In this document: positions 1-11,029 of the stretch, piece by piece
Numbering within the stretch: the stretch's first letter is position 1
Layout: the number at the start of each line of letters is the position of its first letter
DNA from: Siphonodentalium dalli
Taxonomy: Eukaryota > Mollusca > Scaphopoda > Gadilida > Siphonodentaliidae
Direction of reading: 5' to 3'
NCBI GenBank assembly: GCA_032622095.1
Contig: CP136064.1
Location: 277,725,614 to 277,789,613 of the forward strand
DNA: 64,000 nucleotides
Program-made: the position numbers and the translations under genes
Notes under the pieces: model-generated
What the model saw: only the letters and a program-made list of their open reading frames with translations
The model's database searches: none
Told to the model about the DNA's origin: nothing

Positions 1-1566
1 ATGGGGTATCCCAGCACCCATCACCATGGAGGTATCCCAGGACCCGTCACCATGGTGATATCACAGGACCCGTCACCATGTGGGTATCCCAGCATTCGTC
101 ACCATGGGGTATCCCAGCACCCTTCACCATGGGGGTATCCCAGCACTCGTCACCATGGGGGTATCCCAGCACCCATCACCATGGGGGTATCCCAGCACTC
201 GTCACCATGGGGGTATCCCAGCACTCGTCACCATGGGGGTATCCCAGCACCCATCACTATGGGGGTATCCCAGCACTCGTCACCATGGGAGTATCCCAGC
301 ACCCTTCACAATGGGGGTATCCCAGCACCCGTCACGATGGGAGTATCCCAGCACCCGTCACGATGGGAGTATCCCAGCACCCTTCACAATGGGGGTATCC
401 CAGCACCCGTCACCATGGGAGTATCCCAGCACCTGTCACCATGGGAGTATCCACGCACCCTTCACCATGGGGTATCCCAGCACCCGTCACCATGGGAGTA
501 TCCAAGCACCCGTCACCATGGGGGTATCCCAGCACTCGTCACCATGGGAGTATCCAAGCACCCGTCACCATAGGGGTATCCCAGCACCCTTCACCATGGG
601 GGTATCCAAGCACCCTTCACCATGGGGGTATCCCAGCACCCGTCACCATGGGGGTATCCCAGCACTCGTCACCATGGGGTATCCCAGCACCCTTCACCAT
701 GGGGGTATCCCAGCATCCGAGACACCATGGGGGTTTCCCAGCACTCGTCACCATGGGGATATCCCAGCACCCTTCACCATGGGGGTATCCCATCATCCGA
801 GGCACCATGGGGGTATCCCAGCATTCGTCACCATGGGGGTATCCCAGCACCCATCACCATGGGGGTATCCCAGCACCTGTCACCATGGGGGTATCCCAGC
901 ACCCTTCACCATGGGGGTATCCCAACACTCGTCACCATGGGGGTATCCCAGCATTCGTCACCATGGGGGTATCCCAGCATCCGAGGCACCATGGGCGTAT
1001 CCCAGCACCCGTCACCATGGGAGTATCCCAGCATCCGAGGCACCATGGGGGTATCCCAGCACCCTTCACCATGGGGGTATCCCAGCACCCGTCACCATGG
1101 GGGTATCCCAGCACTCGTCACCATGGGAGTATCCCAGCACCCGTCACCATGGGGGTATCCCAGCACCCGTCACCATGGGGGTATCCCAGCACCCATCACC
1201 ATGGGGGTATCCCAGCACCTGTCACCATGGGGGTATCCCAGCACCCTTCACCATGGGGGTATCCCAACACTCGTCACCATGGGGGTATCCCAGCATTCGT
1301 CACCATGGGGGTATCCCAGCATCCGAGGCACCATGGGCGTATCCCAGCACCCGTCACCATGGGAGTATCCCAGCATCCGAGGCACCATGGGGGTATCCCA
1401 GCACCCTTCACCATGGGGGTATCCCAGCACCCGTCACCATGGGGGTATCCCAGCACTCGTCACCATGGGAGTATCCCAGCACCCGTCACCATGGGGGTAT
1501 CCCAGCACCCGTCACCATGGGGGTATCCCAGCACTCATCACCATGGGAGTATCCCAGCACCCGTCT
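1..1566. repeat. 26-bp minisatellite array (about 60 units)
   Basis: A tandem array of a 26-bp unit, consensus ATGGGGGTATCCCAGCACCC followed by GTCACC, fills the window from its first base, so the array probably continues to the left. Units vary at a few positions (CACCC/CACTC/CATCCGAGG, and GGGG or GGGA before TATCC). A block of about 342 bp is itself duplicated: the stretch near 906-1088 recurs at 1248-1430. Because 26 is not a multiple of 3 and the unit has no stop in any forward frame, all three plus frames stay open for hundreds of codons and short minus frames also appear. I read this as non-coding satellite DNA, because there is no start context, splice signal or codon bias. Confidence 0.93.
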
Positions 1567-2730
1567 TGTTCAATTCAGTTCCAGGTTATTGATACTCGTT
1601 AATATTATCTTTCTAGATTCTGTGCAAGCTGATTCCGAAGAATCTCTACCTAAATTAGAACGAGAAGATGAAGACAGCTGAGAAAACTATAATCATGTCA
1701 TTTTTAACAACCCCATTTCTATTGTCACTACAACTGAGAGTCTGGCTTCATACAGCCTCTGATCTATAAACAAGGCATTTCAGTTATATTCAAGATTGTA
1801 GCCGAAGGTCACATGTGTATCACAATGTGTGATCTGATGGACAATGACATCAACACAACATAATATCTCACTGAGGTCAATATAAATAAATTGCTAGATT
1901 TACATTAGTTTTCAGAAAAATGGGGCGGGATGGCGAAATTAACTTTTGATATTTATTCTTTCTAACATAAATGGTCATGGACAGTTCCAGATATTGAAGC
2001 AGTATCCTGTCTTATATATTACAAGGTAATCAAAACAGAGAGTTTAATGGGTCATTGAAATGTAATTTGACAAGGCATGAGAAAAAAGTTTACATAAAAG
2101 ATATCCAAATAAAAAAAATTGAAGAGGGGACTGAAAATAGGGTCGGGGGGGGGGTGTAAATCTTGCAATTTTTTTTAATTTTTTTTTTTATATGCCTGAA
2201 GAGAATGCTCAGTTATATCATGAAAAAAATTCTGAAACCTGATTATTCTGTAGGTGAAACATCAACTGGTTCACAAAGCTGTGTCATTCTGTGTTCAACC
2301 CTGTCTTTACTAAATACTCATGAGTAGTTCCCTTAGGAAATGTTCATGTAATAAGTTCAACAAATAATCAATTGTTGAACTTATTATGTGAACATTGCCC
2401 TTCAGTGAATATAAATCATTCTGCTCTTGCAGTATCTTTTCGCATGTCTTGCATCTGCTTTACCGGAACATCCCTCCAAATGAACAATAGAACTTTGCAA
2501 TGCATACTTTTATTCCATTCCTATTATAACAGAATTAGTAAAAAAAGGGTTAAAACATATTCGTTTGATAATTGCTAGCCAACCGCTATTAACTCTCCCA
2601 TGATTAGAACTTCCTGAAAATTTGCGAAAAACACAGTGCAAATGCATTCTCTTATAAATGCGAGTCTCCCATTTGTCAGGAATTATTTTTTGGCACTTTT
2701 CACAAAGGTAAACCAAGATGAAAACATATG
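1567..2730. other. Unique-looking AT-rich spacer
   Basis: No gene is recognised. It contains a G run near 2143-2153 and, at about 2540-2690, a degraded copy of the hairpin family whose core reads AATGCATTCTCTTATA (one arm only, with a GCGAGTCTCCCAT stretch). Nothing else is supported. Confidence 0.5.
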
Positions 2731-3678
2731 TATAATTTAGAGTACTGGGTGCGTGTATAGTTTTAAGAGTACTGGGTGCGTGTATAGTTTTAAGAGTACT
2801 GGGTGCGTGTATAGTTTTAAGAGTACTGGGTGCGTGTATGGTGTGTGTATAATTTGGAGTACTGGGTGCGTGTATAATTTAGAGTACTGGGTGCGTGTAT
2901 AATTTAGAGTACTGGGTGCGTGTATAGTTTTAAGAGTACTGGGTGCGTGTATAGTTTTAAGAGTACTGGGTGCGTGTATAGTTTTAAGAGTACTGGGTGC
3001 GTGTATGGTGTGTGTATAATTTGGAGTACTGGGTGCGTGTATAATTTAGAGTACTGGGTGCGTGTATAATTTAGAGTACTGGGTGCGTGTATAGTTTTAA
3101 GAGTACTGGGTGCGTGTATGGTGTGTGTATAATTTGGAGTACTGGGTGCGTGTATAGTTTTAAGAGTACTGGGTGCGTGTATGGTGTGTGTATAATTTAG
3201 AGTACTGGGTGCGTGTATAGTTTTAAGAGTACTGGGTGCGTGTATGGTGTGTGTATAATTTAGAGTACTGGGTGCGTGTATAGTTTTAAGAGTACTGGGT
3301 GCGTGTATGGTGTGTGTATAATTTAGAGTACTGGGTGCGTGTATAGTTTTAAGAGTACTGGGTGCGTGTATGGTGTGTGTATAATTTAGAGTACTGGGTG
3401 CGTGTATAGTTTTAAGAGTACTGGGTGCGTGTATGGTGTGTGTATAATTTGGAGTACTGGGTGCGTGTATAGTTTTAAGAGTACTGGGTGCGTGTATGGT
3501 GTGTGTATAATTTAGAGTACTGGGTGCGTGTATAGTTTTAAGAGTACTGGGTGCGTGTATGGTGTGTGTATAATTTAGAGTACTGGGTGCGTGTATAGTT
3601 TTAAGAGTACTGGGTGCGTGTATGGTGTGTGTATAATTTGGAGTACTGGGTGCGTGTATAATTTAGAGTACTGGGTGC
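2731..3678. repeat. Minisatellite with 63-bp higher-order unit
   Basis: A tandem array built on GAGTACTGGGTGCGTGTAT. Three subunit types differ in the tail: a 27-bp unit ending AGTTTTAA, a 36-bp unit ending GGTGTGTGTATAATTTG/A, and a 25-bp unit ending AATTTA. In the right half the 27- and 36-bp types alternate regularly as a 63-bp higher-order repeat, while the left half is less regular. It ends abruptly at GGGTGCTCATG. There is no spacer diversity, so it is not a CRISPR-like array. Confidence 0.93.
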
Positions 3679-3877
3679 TCATGTGTAACTTATGCTTCAT
3701 ATTCACTTGTTTTTTATCATAATCATCTGAATCACTTGTATGTAAGTTATATATATGTCGTGAATAAAATGTGTTGTCAAGATACTTTTGCCGTTATATT
3801 TGACTCCTCAAAACTTAACTTGATCAATAGTAATTCACTTGCAGGTATGTAGAGCTATTGAGTTTGTTGAACAGTTT

Positions 3878-3960
3878 ATAGCTAATTTCGAGGGCTGGAT
3901 GTTTGATATTAAGTTCAACTTCAACTTAATACCAAACATCCATCCCTCGAAATTAGCTAT
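3878..3960. repeat. Short inverted repeat (hairpin)
   Basis: ATAGCTAATTTCGAGGG at the left is matched by CCCTCGAAATTAGCTAT at the right, with the arms continuing through GGATGTTTG and AAGTTCAACTT almost to the centre. Arms are about 36-40 bp with a few mismatches and practically no loop. Confidence 0.85.
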
Positions 3961-4140
3961 GGCAAAAGGCAATATCATATGGATATTAAGATGGTGTATC
4001 TCTTCCTAGCATATTTTATATAGATTTTGGGGTATAAAACAAGATGTGAATCAAAGACACGTGTCCAGAAAATATTCTATCAAGTAATATAAATTTTATT
4101 TAGAATTTTTCTCATATAACATACCAACTGTCCTGACAGT
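3961..4140. repeat. Dispersed repeat fragment (related to 18620-19010)
   Basis: The stretch with ATCTCTTCCTAGCATATTTT, GGGGTATAAAACAAG and ACACGTGTCCAGAAAAT resembles 18640-18760 and, inverted, 18890-19010, where the same words occur (GGGGTATAAAATAAT, ACACCTGTCCAGAAACG). It is a diverged interspersed repeat and no coding capacity is seen. Confidence 0.55.
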
Positions 4141-4199
4141 AAAAATCATCCGATCATCACCAAACTTCATATGGATCTTTGTGGTAACATCTAAATGGC

Positions 4200-5345
4200 A
4201 GCCTCCTATATTTCCAAAATTTTATAAAAAACATGGCTGCCAGTAGCCATCTTGGATTTTAAATTTGAATCCATCAGTACACCCTTTCCAAATTCTCTGA
4301 AATACAAGTCCGGACTCTCTTTCCAAAGCATACACAGATGGTACCAACCGGAATCACTTGATTCAGTGGAAAGCTTATTTTCTATTCTGGGAATAGTTAT
4401 ACTCCCACTCTCGAAGAGAATGGGTGGCGGGTGTACTAGATTGACCTCGTCCGTCTGTCATTCCATCCGTCTGGACATCTATATCTTTATGGTTGTAAAC
4501 ATGCATTCCAAAATTTTCATTCCCTTCAGTCATCATTAACCGAAGTTATCACCCGGAAATAATAAAAAACAATTTCAGTCGAACAAGGTCCATAACTTGA
4601 CCCGTAATTAATGGTTGTAGACCTGCATACCAAATTTCATTCCAATTCGTTAGCATTAACTAAAGTTATCATCTGGAAACGAAAATTTATCCCAAATTTC
4701 AATGACACTGTAGCTCAACTTGGAGAGGGAATAATGTCATACATTAATGGAGCGATAAGGAATGCAGAAAGTTTAAATAATCATTGAGGTCAACCAGAAG
4801 ACCCCATATGGAGTTTGCGATCAATTGGATAACAAAATGTTGGCAGTTGGTCATGCCAAAGTATTTAGTGATGCAAAGAGTATAATCTAATATGGCTGCC
4901 AGCACCCATGTTTTTGATCGAACATCGTTCAAAATTTATAGCTCCCATTTATAGGGGATTCCTGTAAATTTTAAAAACATTTCGCCAATAATTTTGAGCG
5001 ACATGGTTTCAAATGTGAAAGCCAAGATGGCCACAACAAAATTCAGAATAAATGGTAAGCTCCCATTTTGGGGTAATGCCGAATATCCATATGTAGTTTT
5101 GTGTCGATCGTTCAGGGATGTGGCTGTATGGTGTGCAAAAGGATTTGGTCATGCAAAGTATAAAATCAGACTGCCAGGGGGCATGTTTCTCAATAAAATT
5201 CGGAATAATTTGATAACTCTCACCCCGGAGATTCATATGTGGTTTGGTGTCGATCAGATGAGGGATGTGGCCTGAAGGGTGTGACAAAGGCTTTAGTCAT
5301 GCAAAGAGTAAAATCTAAGATGGCTGCCAGCCAACATTTCTCTTT
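4200..5345. repeat. Degenerate tandem repeat block (TGGCTGCCAGC motif)
   Basis: Related sentences recur every few hundred bases: ATGGCTGCCAGTAGCCATCTT, ATGGCTGCCAGCACCCATG, AAGATGGCTGCCAGCC, each preceded by GTCATGCAAAG and by a TATGTGGTTT/TGTGTCGATC stretch. This style is common for old interspersed repeats in marine invertebrates. Short open frames here (for example 4994-5275 and 5009-5287) lie on both strands and look fortuitous. Confidence 0.6.
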
Positions 5346-6615
5346 GAAAATCCCATGATAATCTTATAAAAATTTACATCTTTGGAATTTCTTATGCCAA
5401 TTCTATTTCTGGGAATCCCTTCATTCTATTGGTCATATCTCAGACTGGGCGCTATTTCATTGGTTGTGATGTAATGGCTCATCCAGTCTCTTTAACAAGC
5501 CGATGACAATTCTAAACAGCTGCATAATTGGTTATATTTAAAAGTTCAATGACGTTCACAATTTTCTCACACAACACATTTTACAATACAGAAAATATAT
5601 TCATCATTGAATGCAATCAAAACAAAGGGGTGCACCACGGGTGCTGGGATAACCCCACAGTGAAAATTGAAATATGGGTAGGTCGGAATCCAAATTGTGA
5701 AAAATAATTGTGATGAACGAACAAATTACTTGCCAATTCTAACAAATGACAGACCAACATTTTCAGATAAAGAAAGAGGGATAACTCTTGAAAGGAAAAT
5801 GTGAACAATGTCAATGAACCCTCTTTTGAAAGCCCTGATGCCAAACCTGCATATCAAATTTCATTGACCACATCGTCCTGGAAATAAGATCTGGATAAGA
5901 ATTCTAAGGCTTTTTAAAGAGACTGGGTAACCGGTAAACCTTATTGATTTGTCAGATTTGAATAATCAAGAAATCAAACAACTTTATAAGAAAACATTGT
6001 TTATTTTAAGAATGAATATAATGGATATATAATAAGATGTGTAGATTGTTCCATGCAAAAGTTAACAGTGATAAGAGCAGTTATGGTTAAAACAGACTCA
6101 ACAGCTATCACAGTACTGAGTGGAGGATTTGGGGGGGGGATTCCCATTACCACCAGCAAGCATTACGTTAATATCAGCCAATCACAACATCTATCAGCAA
6201 AGCAATGCAGCCATTCAGGCGATTGTCAGAATGCCTATAGAGTGGTAGCTAAAAAATAGTGCTATAAACATTGTCTGTCACATTGAACATTTCACATAAA
6301 ATTAGAGATTATGACAACTAATTAAACTCTAAAAGCATATGTGAAGTGTCCATAATTGACCAATAATACCTAGCAAGGAGAATAGAAGTATGTATTTCCA
6401 ATAATTTCAACCTTTAACACAAGTTTGAAGCAGGTGGATATAAAAGTATCTGTCATTCGTAAATAAATATATTTTGTGCGCTGTGGTGTCATACTCAATT
6501 CATCTGATGCAGAAGTTATTTATAGCAACACAGAGCCAATGCTTGCTGGAGGTAATTAATGCCCCCCCCCCAAATTATCCAAACTCGGTACTGTGATAGC
6601 TGTCAAGTCTGTATT
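5346..6615. other. Spacer without recognised gene
   Basis: AT-rich sequence with no supported gene or clear repeat boundary. Includes G8 at 6132-6139 and C10 near 6562-6571. The open frames present are short and have no recognisable domain. Confidence 0.4.
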
Positions 6616-6619
6616 TTAA

Positions 6620-6999
6620 CCCTTTACCCAACAGAAGGGCCCTGTGCCAATGCATTCTCTTATATATGCGAGTCGACCATAGGTCGCCTCGCATATATAA
6701 GAGAATGCATTGGCTTAACACATTCAAAATTATAAAATTGTTAAAGAATGTAAGAAAAAAAGGTAAAAAGATTTTTTTTAGGCCAATGCATTCTCTTATA
6801 TATGCGAGGCGACCTATGGTCGACTCGCATATATAAGAGAATGCATTGGCACAGGGTATAACTGTAACTATCACAATGTGGTCAAGGAGCCGGTTCCAAT
6901 GATATCCATATGTGTATGGTTCTATTGAGACAGACCGAAGATATTTTAGGCTGTTGAAGCTTTATTTGGCCGGTTTTGGCCGGTTTGTTGGGTAAAGGG
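6620..6999. mobile_element. TTAA-flanked piggyBac-type MITE, copy A
   Basis: A 380-bp element flanked by TTAA on both sides (6616-6619 and 7000-7003), with inverted ends CCCTTTACCCAACA / TGTTGGGTAAAGGG. Inside are two strong hairpins with arms CCAATGCATTCTCTTATATA and TATATAAGAGAATGCATTGG around GCGAGTCGACCATAGGTCGC, separated by a short AT-rich linker. TTAA target sites with CCCTT-type ends are characteristic of the piggyBac superfamily, so this is inferred to be a non-autonomous derivative. Near-identical copies are at 26587-26977 (inverted) and 62360-62741. No coding sequence. Confidence 0.88.
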
Positions 7000-7090
7000 T
7001 TAACCAGAACTGTAATAAGAGTAACAGTGTGGGGATAGTTGGTCCAAGTTTGTGCTTACAAGATGCTGTCAGCATTGCCAATACATCTAC

Positions 7091-7342
7091 AAGCCTTGAA
7101 ATAACATGTCTGTAATTTGCAGAATGAGGTCCCCAGAGGGTGAATTTAGTGACGCTAACCCACATAGCGGGCTAGCATCACCAAATTCACCCTCTGGGAA
7201 CCTCATTCTGCTGAGGTGTAAGCAGAATGAGGTCCCAAGAGGGTGAATTTGGTGATGCTAGCCTGCTATGTGGGGTAGCATCACTAAATTCACCCTCTGG
7301 GGACCTCATTCTGCAAATGACAGACACCCTATTTCAAGGCTT
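7091..7342. mobile_element. Hairpin element FB (copy with 15-bp target duplication)
   Basis: Inverted ends AAGCCTTGAAATA / TATTTCAAGGCTT enclose two back-to-back hairpins with core CAGAATGAGGTCCC, AGAGGGTGAATTT, GTGA(C/T)GCTA and the reverse complement. The 15-bp word TTGCCAATACATCTA lies just outside both ends (7075-7089 and 7344-7358), each offset by one base, and is read as the target duplication. Every arm is open in frame on both strands, which is a by-product of the palindrome; I do not treat it as coding. Confidence 0.85.
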
Positions 7343-7930
7343 GTTGCCAATACATCTAAGGTTTAGATTGAACTTCCTCACCTCACCCATCAATCACCCA
7401 GACTATAACACTGCCCACAGTGGGGAAATAATATCCAGTAATATGACAACTATGCTCAATTTTCAAACAAAGTTCACATAACATTTCATAGTGGATTCTG
7501 CAGTCATCAGTAGGATGTGACAAATCATTGATTTTAATGACCTGATTTAAGTTCATTAATTACCAAACATGTGAAATGGTGCTAATATTAAATAACACAA
7601 GACTGCACTTGTTTATTCCTGGTCATTTGTATATGGTACGAGTGTGATATTGTTAGGATAGCATGAGAAGCTGAATGCCTTGAATGATATCCTTCCATGA
7701 CCACAAGAGTGCCGTAAGCTATCTGTTTATTACACACCCGACTGACATCTCCTGACTGGTGTTATCATTATCAAGATGTATTTAACAGTATTATCTTAAC
7801 ATGGCGTGTGTGATGATGCCTTTCATATTCTGGTTTCATTCTCAAATCCAACATCATTTAGGTGGAGAGACCTGTTGATTAGAGCAATTGGCTATTCTAT
7901 TTGTCTTCAAGTTTGAGTTCAGTGTGTCTT
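7343..7930. other. Spacer without recognised gene
   Basis: AT-rich sequence between two hairpin elements. I find no coding, RNA or repeat feature that I can support. Confidence 0.4.
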
Positions 7931-7936
7931 TTCATT

Positions 7937-8296
7937 TGCAGAATGAGTCCCCAGAGGGTGAATTTAGTGATACTATCCCACATAGCGGGCTAGAATCACT
8001 AAATTCACCCTCTGGGAACTCAGATTGAAGTTCCCAAGTGGTGAATATTGTCATGTACACCCATTGGGAACCTCGCATATACAATGTGTCTCTGCCAATT
8101 TGGTGATATAGACAAACTAAACTTTAAAAAAATAGAATCTATGTGAAAATTTGATAATAAAGAAACTTTAAGAAAAGATTAGGCCTAAGCAGAATGAAAT
8201 CCCCAAAAGGTGAATTTTGTGATGCTAGCCCACTGTGTGGGATAGCGTCACTAAATTCACCCTCTGAGGACCTCATTCTGCAAATGACAGGCACAC
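7937..8296. mobile_element. Hairpin element FB, long composite copy
   Basis: A hairpin at 7938-8022 (GCAGAATGAGTCCCCAGAGG and its inverted partner) and another at 8191-8282 flank a spacer with GGTGAATATTGTCATGTACACC and a 'CCCATTGGGAACCTCG' stretch seen in other long copies (11245-11300, 27215-27260, 63205-63250). The right end continues as CATTCTGCAAATGACAGGCACAC. This is the long form of the family: hairpin, spacer, hairpin. Confidence 0.75.
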
Positions 8297-8537
8297 TAAA
8301 CTCAGGCTTGACTGTCGTCATCAGGAATGAAAACACAAACAAGGACCGGAGTATAGTAAGAGGTGAGAGTGATCAACACTGAAAACAATGGGATAAAATT
8401 ATACAGAAAACATGAAGCAACGTGTGGCAAGATATAGAGTATCTTACATTTCGCTATTTACAAACGGAAACAAAAGACAGTATATTACAGAATGAAGTTC
8501 CTGCTACAAAGATAAAGTGAAGATTTTAATAGTTTAA

Positions 8538-9097
8538 TCCTTCCATGACTGGAGCTTCCTGAAAGTTTTCGAAAACCCTGTGCCAATGCATTCTCTTAAA
8601 ATATGTGAGTGTCACATAGGGAGCCTCGCATATATAAGGGAATACATTGGCCTAACAATATTTACATTGACCTTGTAAGGAGGTGCATTCTCTTATATAT
8701 GAGAGGTTCCCTATGGGAGACTAACATGTATAAGAGAGTGCAATAGCACAGGATATTTAACCCTTTGGAGAGTATCTGTAACGTCATATACATGATGTCA
8801 TGAGTAAATTTAACGTCAACGTCATAGCAATAATTATTAACAAGGTCGGGTCAAAAGGGTCCAATAATTTGTTTTAATTTATGTGAATTTTTTGTTAACG
8901 TGTGTTATCATAATCGATTGCACTTATACATTTGGGACATTATATTAATCAAAATAACTACTATACAAATAATTTATAAATCAGATGATTTATTGAAGTT
9001 ATGTCTACATAAAATAACACTTCCTGAATCGACATATATGTCGTTCTACTCGCCAAAGGGTTAATACTGCACCAACGCATCTCCTGTCATGGAAGGG
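8538..9097. mobile_element. TTAA-flanked MITE, interrupted by a second TTAA element
   Basis: The outer element starts TCCTTCCATGACTGGAGC after TTAA (8534-8537) and ends GTCATGGAAGGG before TTAA (9098-9101). It carries the AATGCATTCTCTTA hairpin core. At its internal sequence GGATAT-TTAA the inner element 8761-9060 is inserted. The neighbouring copy at 9388-9630 retains the uninterrupted version, GGATATTTAATGCTGCACCA, so the order of insertion is clear. Confidence 0.85.
8761..9060. mobile_element. Nested 300-bp TTAA element
   Basis: Inverted ends CCCTTTGG / CCAAAGGG are flanked by TTAA at 8757-8760 and 9061-9064. The body is AT-rich without an open frame of note. By ends and target site it belongs to the piggyBac type; it lacks the AATGCATTCTCTTA hairpin found in its host element. 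Confidence 0.83.
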
Positions 9098-9387
9098 TTA
9101 ACCTTTCTTTACCAAATACTCATTGATGAATATAACCTTGCGAAATGTATAGATAACAAGTTCAAGACCATTGATTAGGTTGTTTGTTGACGCTTGTTAT
9201 CTGAACATTTCCCACCAATTAATAGAAATCGTTCTGCACTTGTATTGATATCTTTTCAGCTGTCTTGTCATCTGCTTACTTTTCATGCTGAATGGGTGTT
9301 CATATGAATAATAGACTATTCCAAGTATATTTTCCTGGATGGGAGAATCCATTTGGAAAGAAATGGTTAATATAACATGCTTGTTAA

Positions 9388-9630
9388 CCCTTTCATGACT
9401 GGAAATTTTTGCGAAAACCATGCCAATGCATTCTCTTATATATGCTAGTCTCCCAAAGTGAGCCTTGCATATATAGAGAATGCAGGGCCTAACAATATTT
9501 ACCTTGACCTTGTAAGCCAGTGCATTCTCTTATATATGTGATGCTCCCTATGGGAGACTCGAATATATAAGAGAATGCACTGGCACAGGATATTTAATGC
9601 TGCACCAGCACAGCTCCCATCATGAAAGGG
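9388..9630. mobile_element. TTAA-flanked MITE, uninterrupted relative of 8538-9097
   Basis: TTAA (9384-9387) and TTAA (9631-9634) bound a 243-bp element with ends CCCTTTCATGA / TCATGAAAGGG. Two hairpins carry the core GCATTCTCTTATATATG. Position 9594-9597 (TTAA within GGATATTTAATGC) corresponds to the site occupied by the nested element in the neighbouring copy. Confidence 0.85.
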
Positions 9631-9634
9631 TTAA

Positions 9635-10110
9635 TGACAAGTTCTGAAGATGGTTTGGTTGATATGAATACATGGCAAGATGACATGATAAAATTAAATA
9701 GAATTGGACTTGATAATACAATAACAATTTCAAACAATACTATTTGTGGGCCTCTGTGTGACAATCTCAGATTGTGAAATCAATGCCAGACAAACATTTA
9801 TTTCTATTATCTTCTTTTTTTTGTGGTCAACACACCTTTGAAGTGAAGAATGTAGAAATATAAACAATAAAAATATTTCATCTACCCTACATGAAAATAA
9901 ATACTATGAAATCAATCCATGCTAACCTAAAGTCAACGAGGATTCAAAGAAAGACTAAACCAAAGTGCAAAATGCTACTACACAAAAACATTCTGAAAGC
10001 GCGTAATGCCACATATAAACTACAACGATTTCTCTATAATACTGTTAAACCCAAAATAATCAGCTTTAATGGGATCCAAGGCCTTCGAAGTGGGTTCATG
10101 CAAAATAACA
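9635..10110. other. Spacer without recognised gene
   Basis: AT-rich sequence. The open frame 9891-10172 has biased Lys/Asn/Ile composition, no recognisable domain, and its end runs into a repeat, so I do not call it a gene. Confidence 0.35.
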
Positions 10111-10111
10111 T

Positions 10112-10235
10112 AATTTTTTATACTGAGAGCTTTCCGATGAATGGCAACAAGCCATATCCGACTAAATCCTGAAAAATTACCCATAATTCTTCTGTGATTA
10201 AGGAGTCGATTATTTAGGGCATTACTGTAAGTCTG
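10112..10235. repeat. Dispersed repeat, half of a palindromic family
   Basis: GAGAGCTTTCCGATGAATGG then CAACAAGCCATAT, CTAAATCCTGAAAA, ATTAAGGAGTCGATTATTTA and GGGCATTACTGTA. The same order occurs at 63700-63810; the terminal words TACAGTAATGCCCTAA and TTAGGGCATTACTGTA are both present as inverted ends at 30910-31011. This copy has only the right half. Confidence 0.75.
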
Positions 10236-10710
10236 TCAACTATCATCAACATGTATATGTAAAAATAGATTTTTTTTCTTATTTTCATCATTAACAACCC
10301 TCCAATAATGAGATTTCGCACATTGAAACAATTGTTATGTAAACATTACTGTTAAAGTGGCATTACCGATCCAAGTCCAATAAGATACTAAAGTTTAATT
10401 CAAAACATTAGAAAAGTTCAAAGCATCGAAAAAATTCTTAAAATCATATTCAGACTAAAATATTTTAATATACTACGCGATTAGCAATGTTCGTTGACAA
10501 ATCACCCTAACAGTTTTGTTCACATAAAAATGGTTTCAATGCGCGAAATTTCATTATTAGAGAACTATCAATAATGAATATAAGACCAAAGTTTATCTAT
10601 TTCTCCAATGTTCTTCTTGTTGGTGATGTTTTCATAGTTTTATATTTTTGCGTGTGCTTTGGGTCCCCTTAATTATTGTAATAATATTGGCCGATCTAGA
10701 GACACACTAA

Positions 10711-10781
10711 TAGCAGGGTTCCCACATCAAATAACAGGGTTCCCACATCTAATAACAGGGTTCCCACATCTAATAACTAAT
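10711..10781. repeat. Three tandem 21-bp repeats
   Basis: Three consecutive copies of AACAGGGTTCCCACATCTAAT with small changes (the first begins AGCAGGGTTCCC and has CATCAAAT). Confidence 0.85.
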
Positions 10782-11029
10782 AAAATTTTCGGACTTGGAA
10801 CTATTTTCATCAAGACCATCAACTGGAAAAATAAAATGCGATCGGAATCAAAAACAACTTGAGGCTCAAGTCTTGAGCATGTTGTAGAAATAATACTGAA
10901 ACTCAAGGCTATACAATGCCCCTAACAGCAACTCAAGGTTTTGAATAATTATTTGTCAAATTCAAAGCTATTCCAGGTTTCCAAAAATGATCCCTGTGAT
11001 CAGGCCTGAAAGTATGGTGCTGGACAGTG

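Noticed and set aside
1-1681. Three long overlapping open frames (190-533 codons) of His/Pro/Ser-rich repeats
   Set aside because: They arise from a stop-free 26-bp tandem unit read in all frames. No splice, start or codon evidence favours one frame.
2731-3678. Regular direct repeats that might be taken for a CRISPR array
   Set aside because: The intervening segments are themselves repeats of two or three types, not unique spacers, and the context is eukaryotic.
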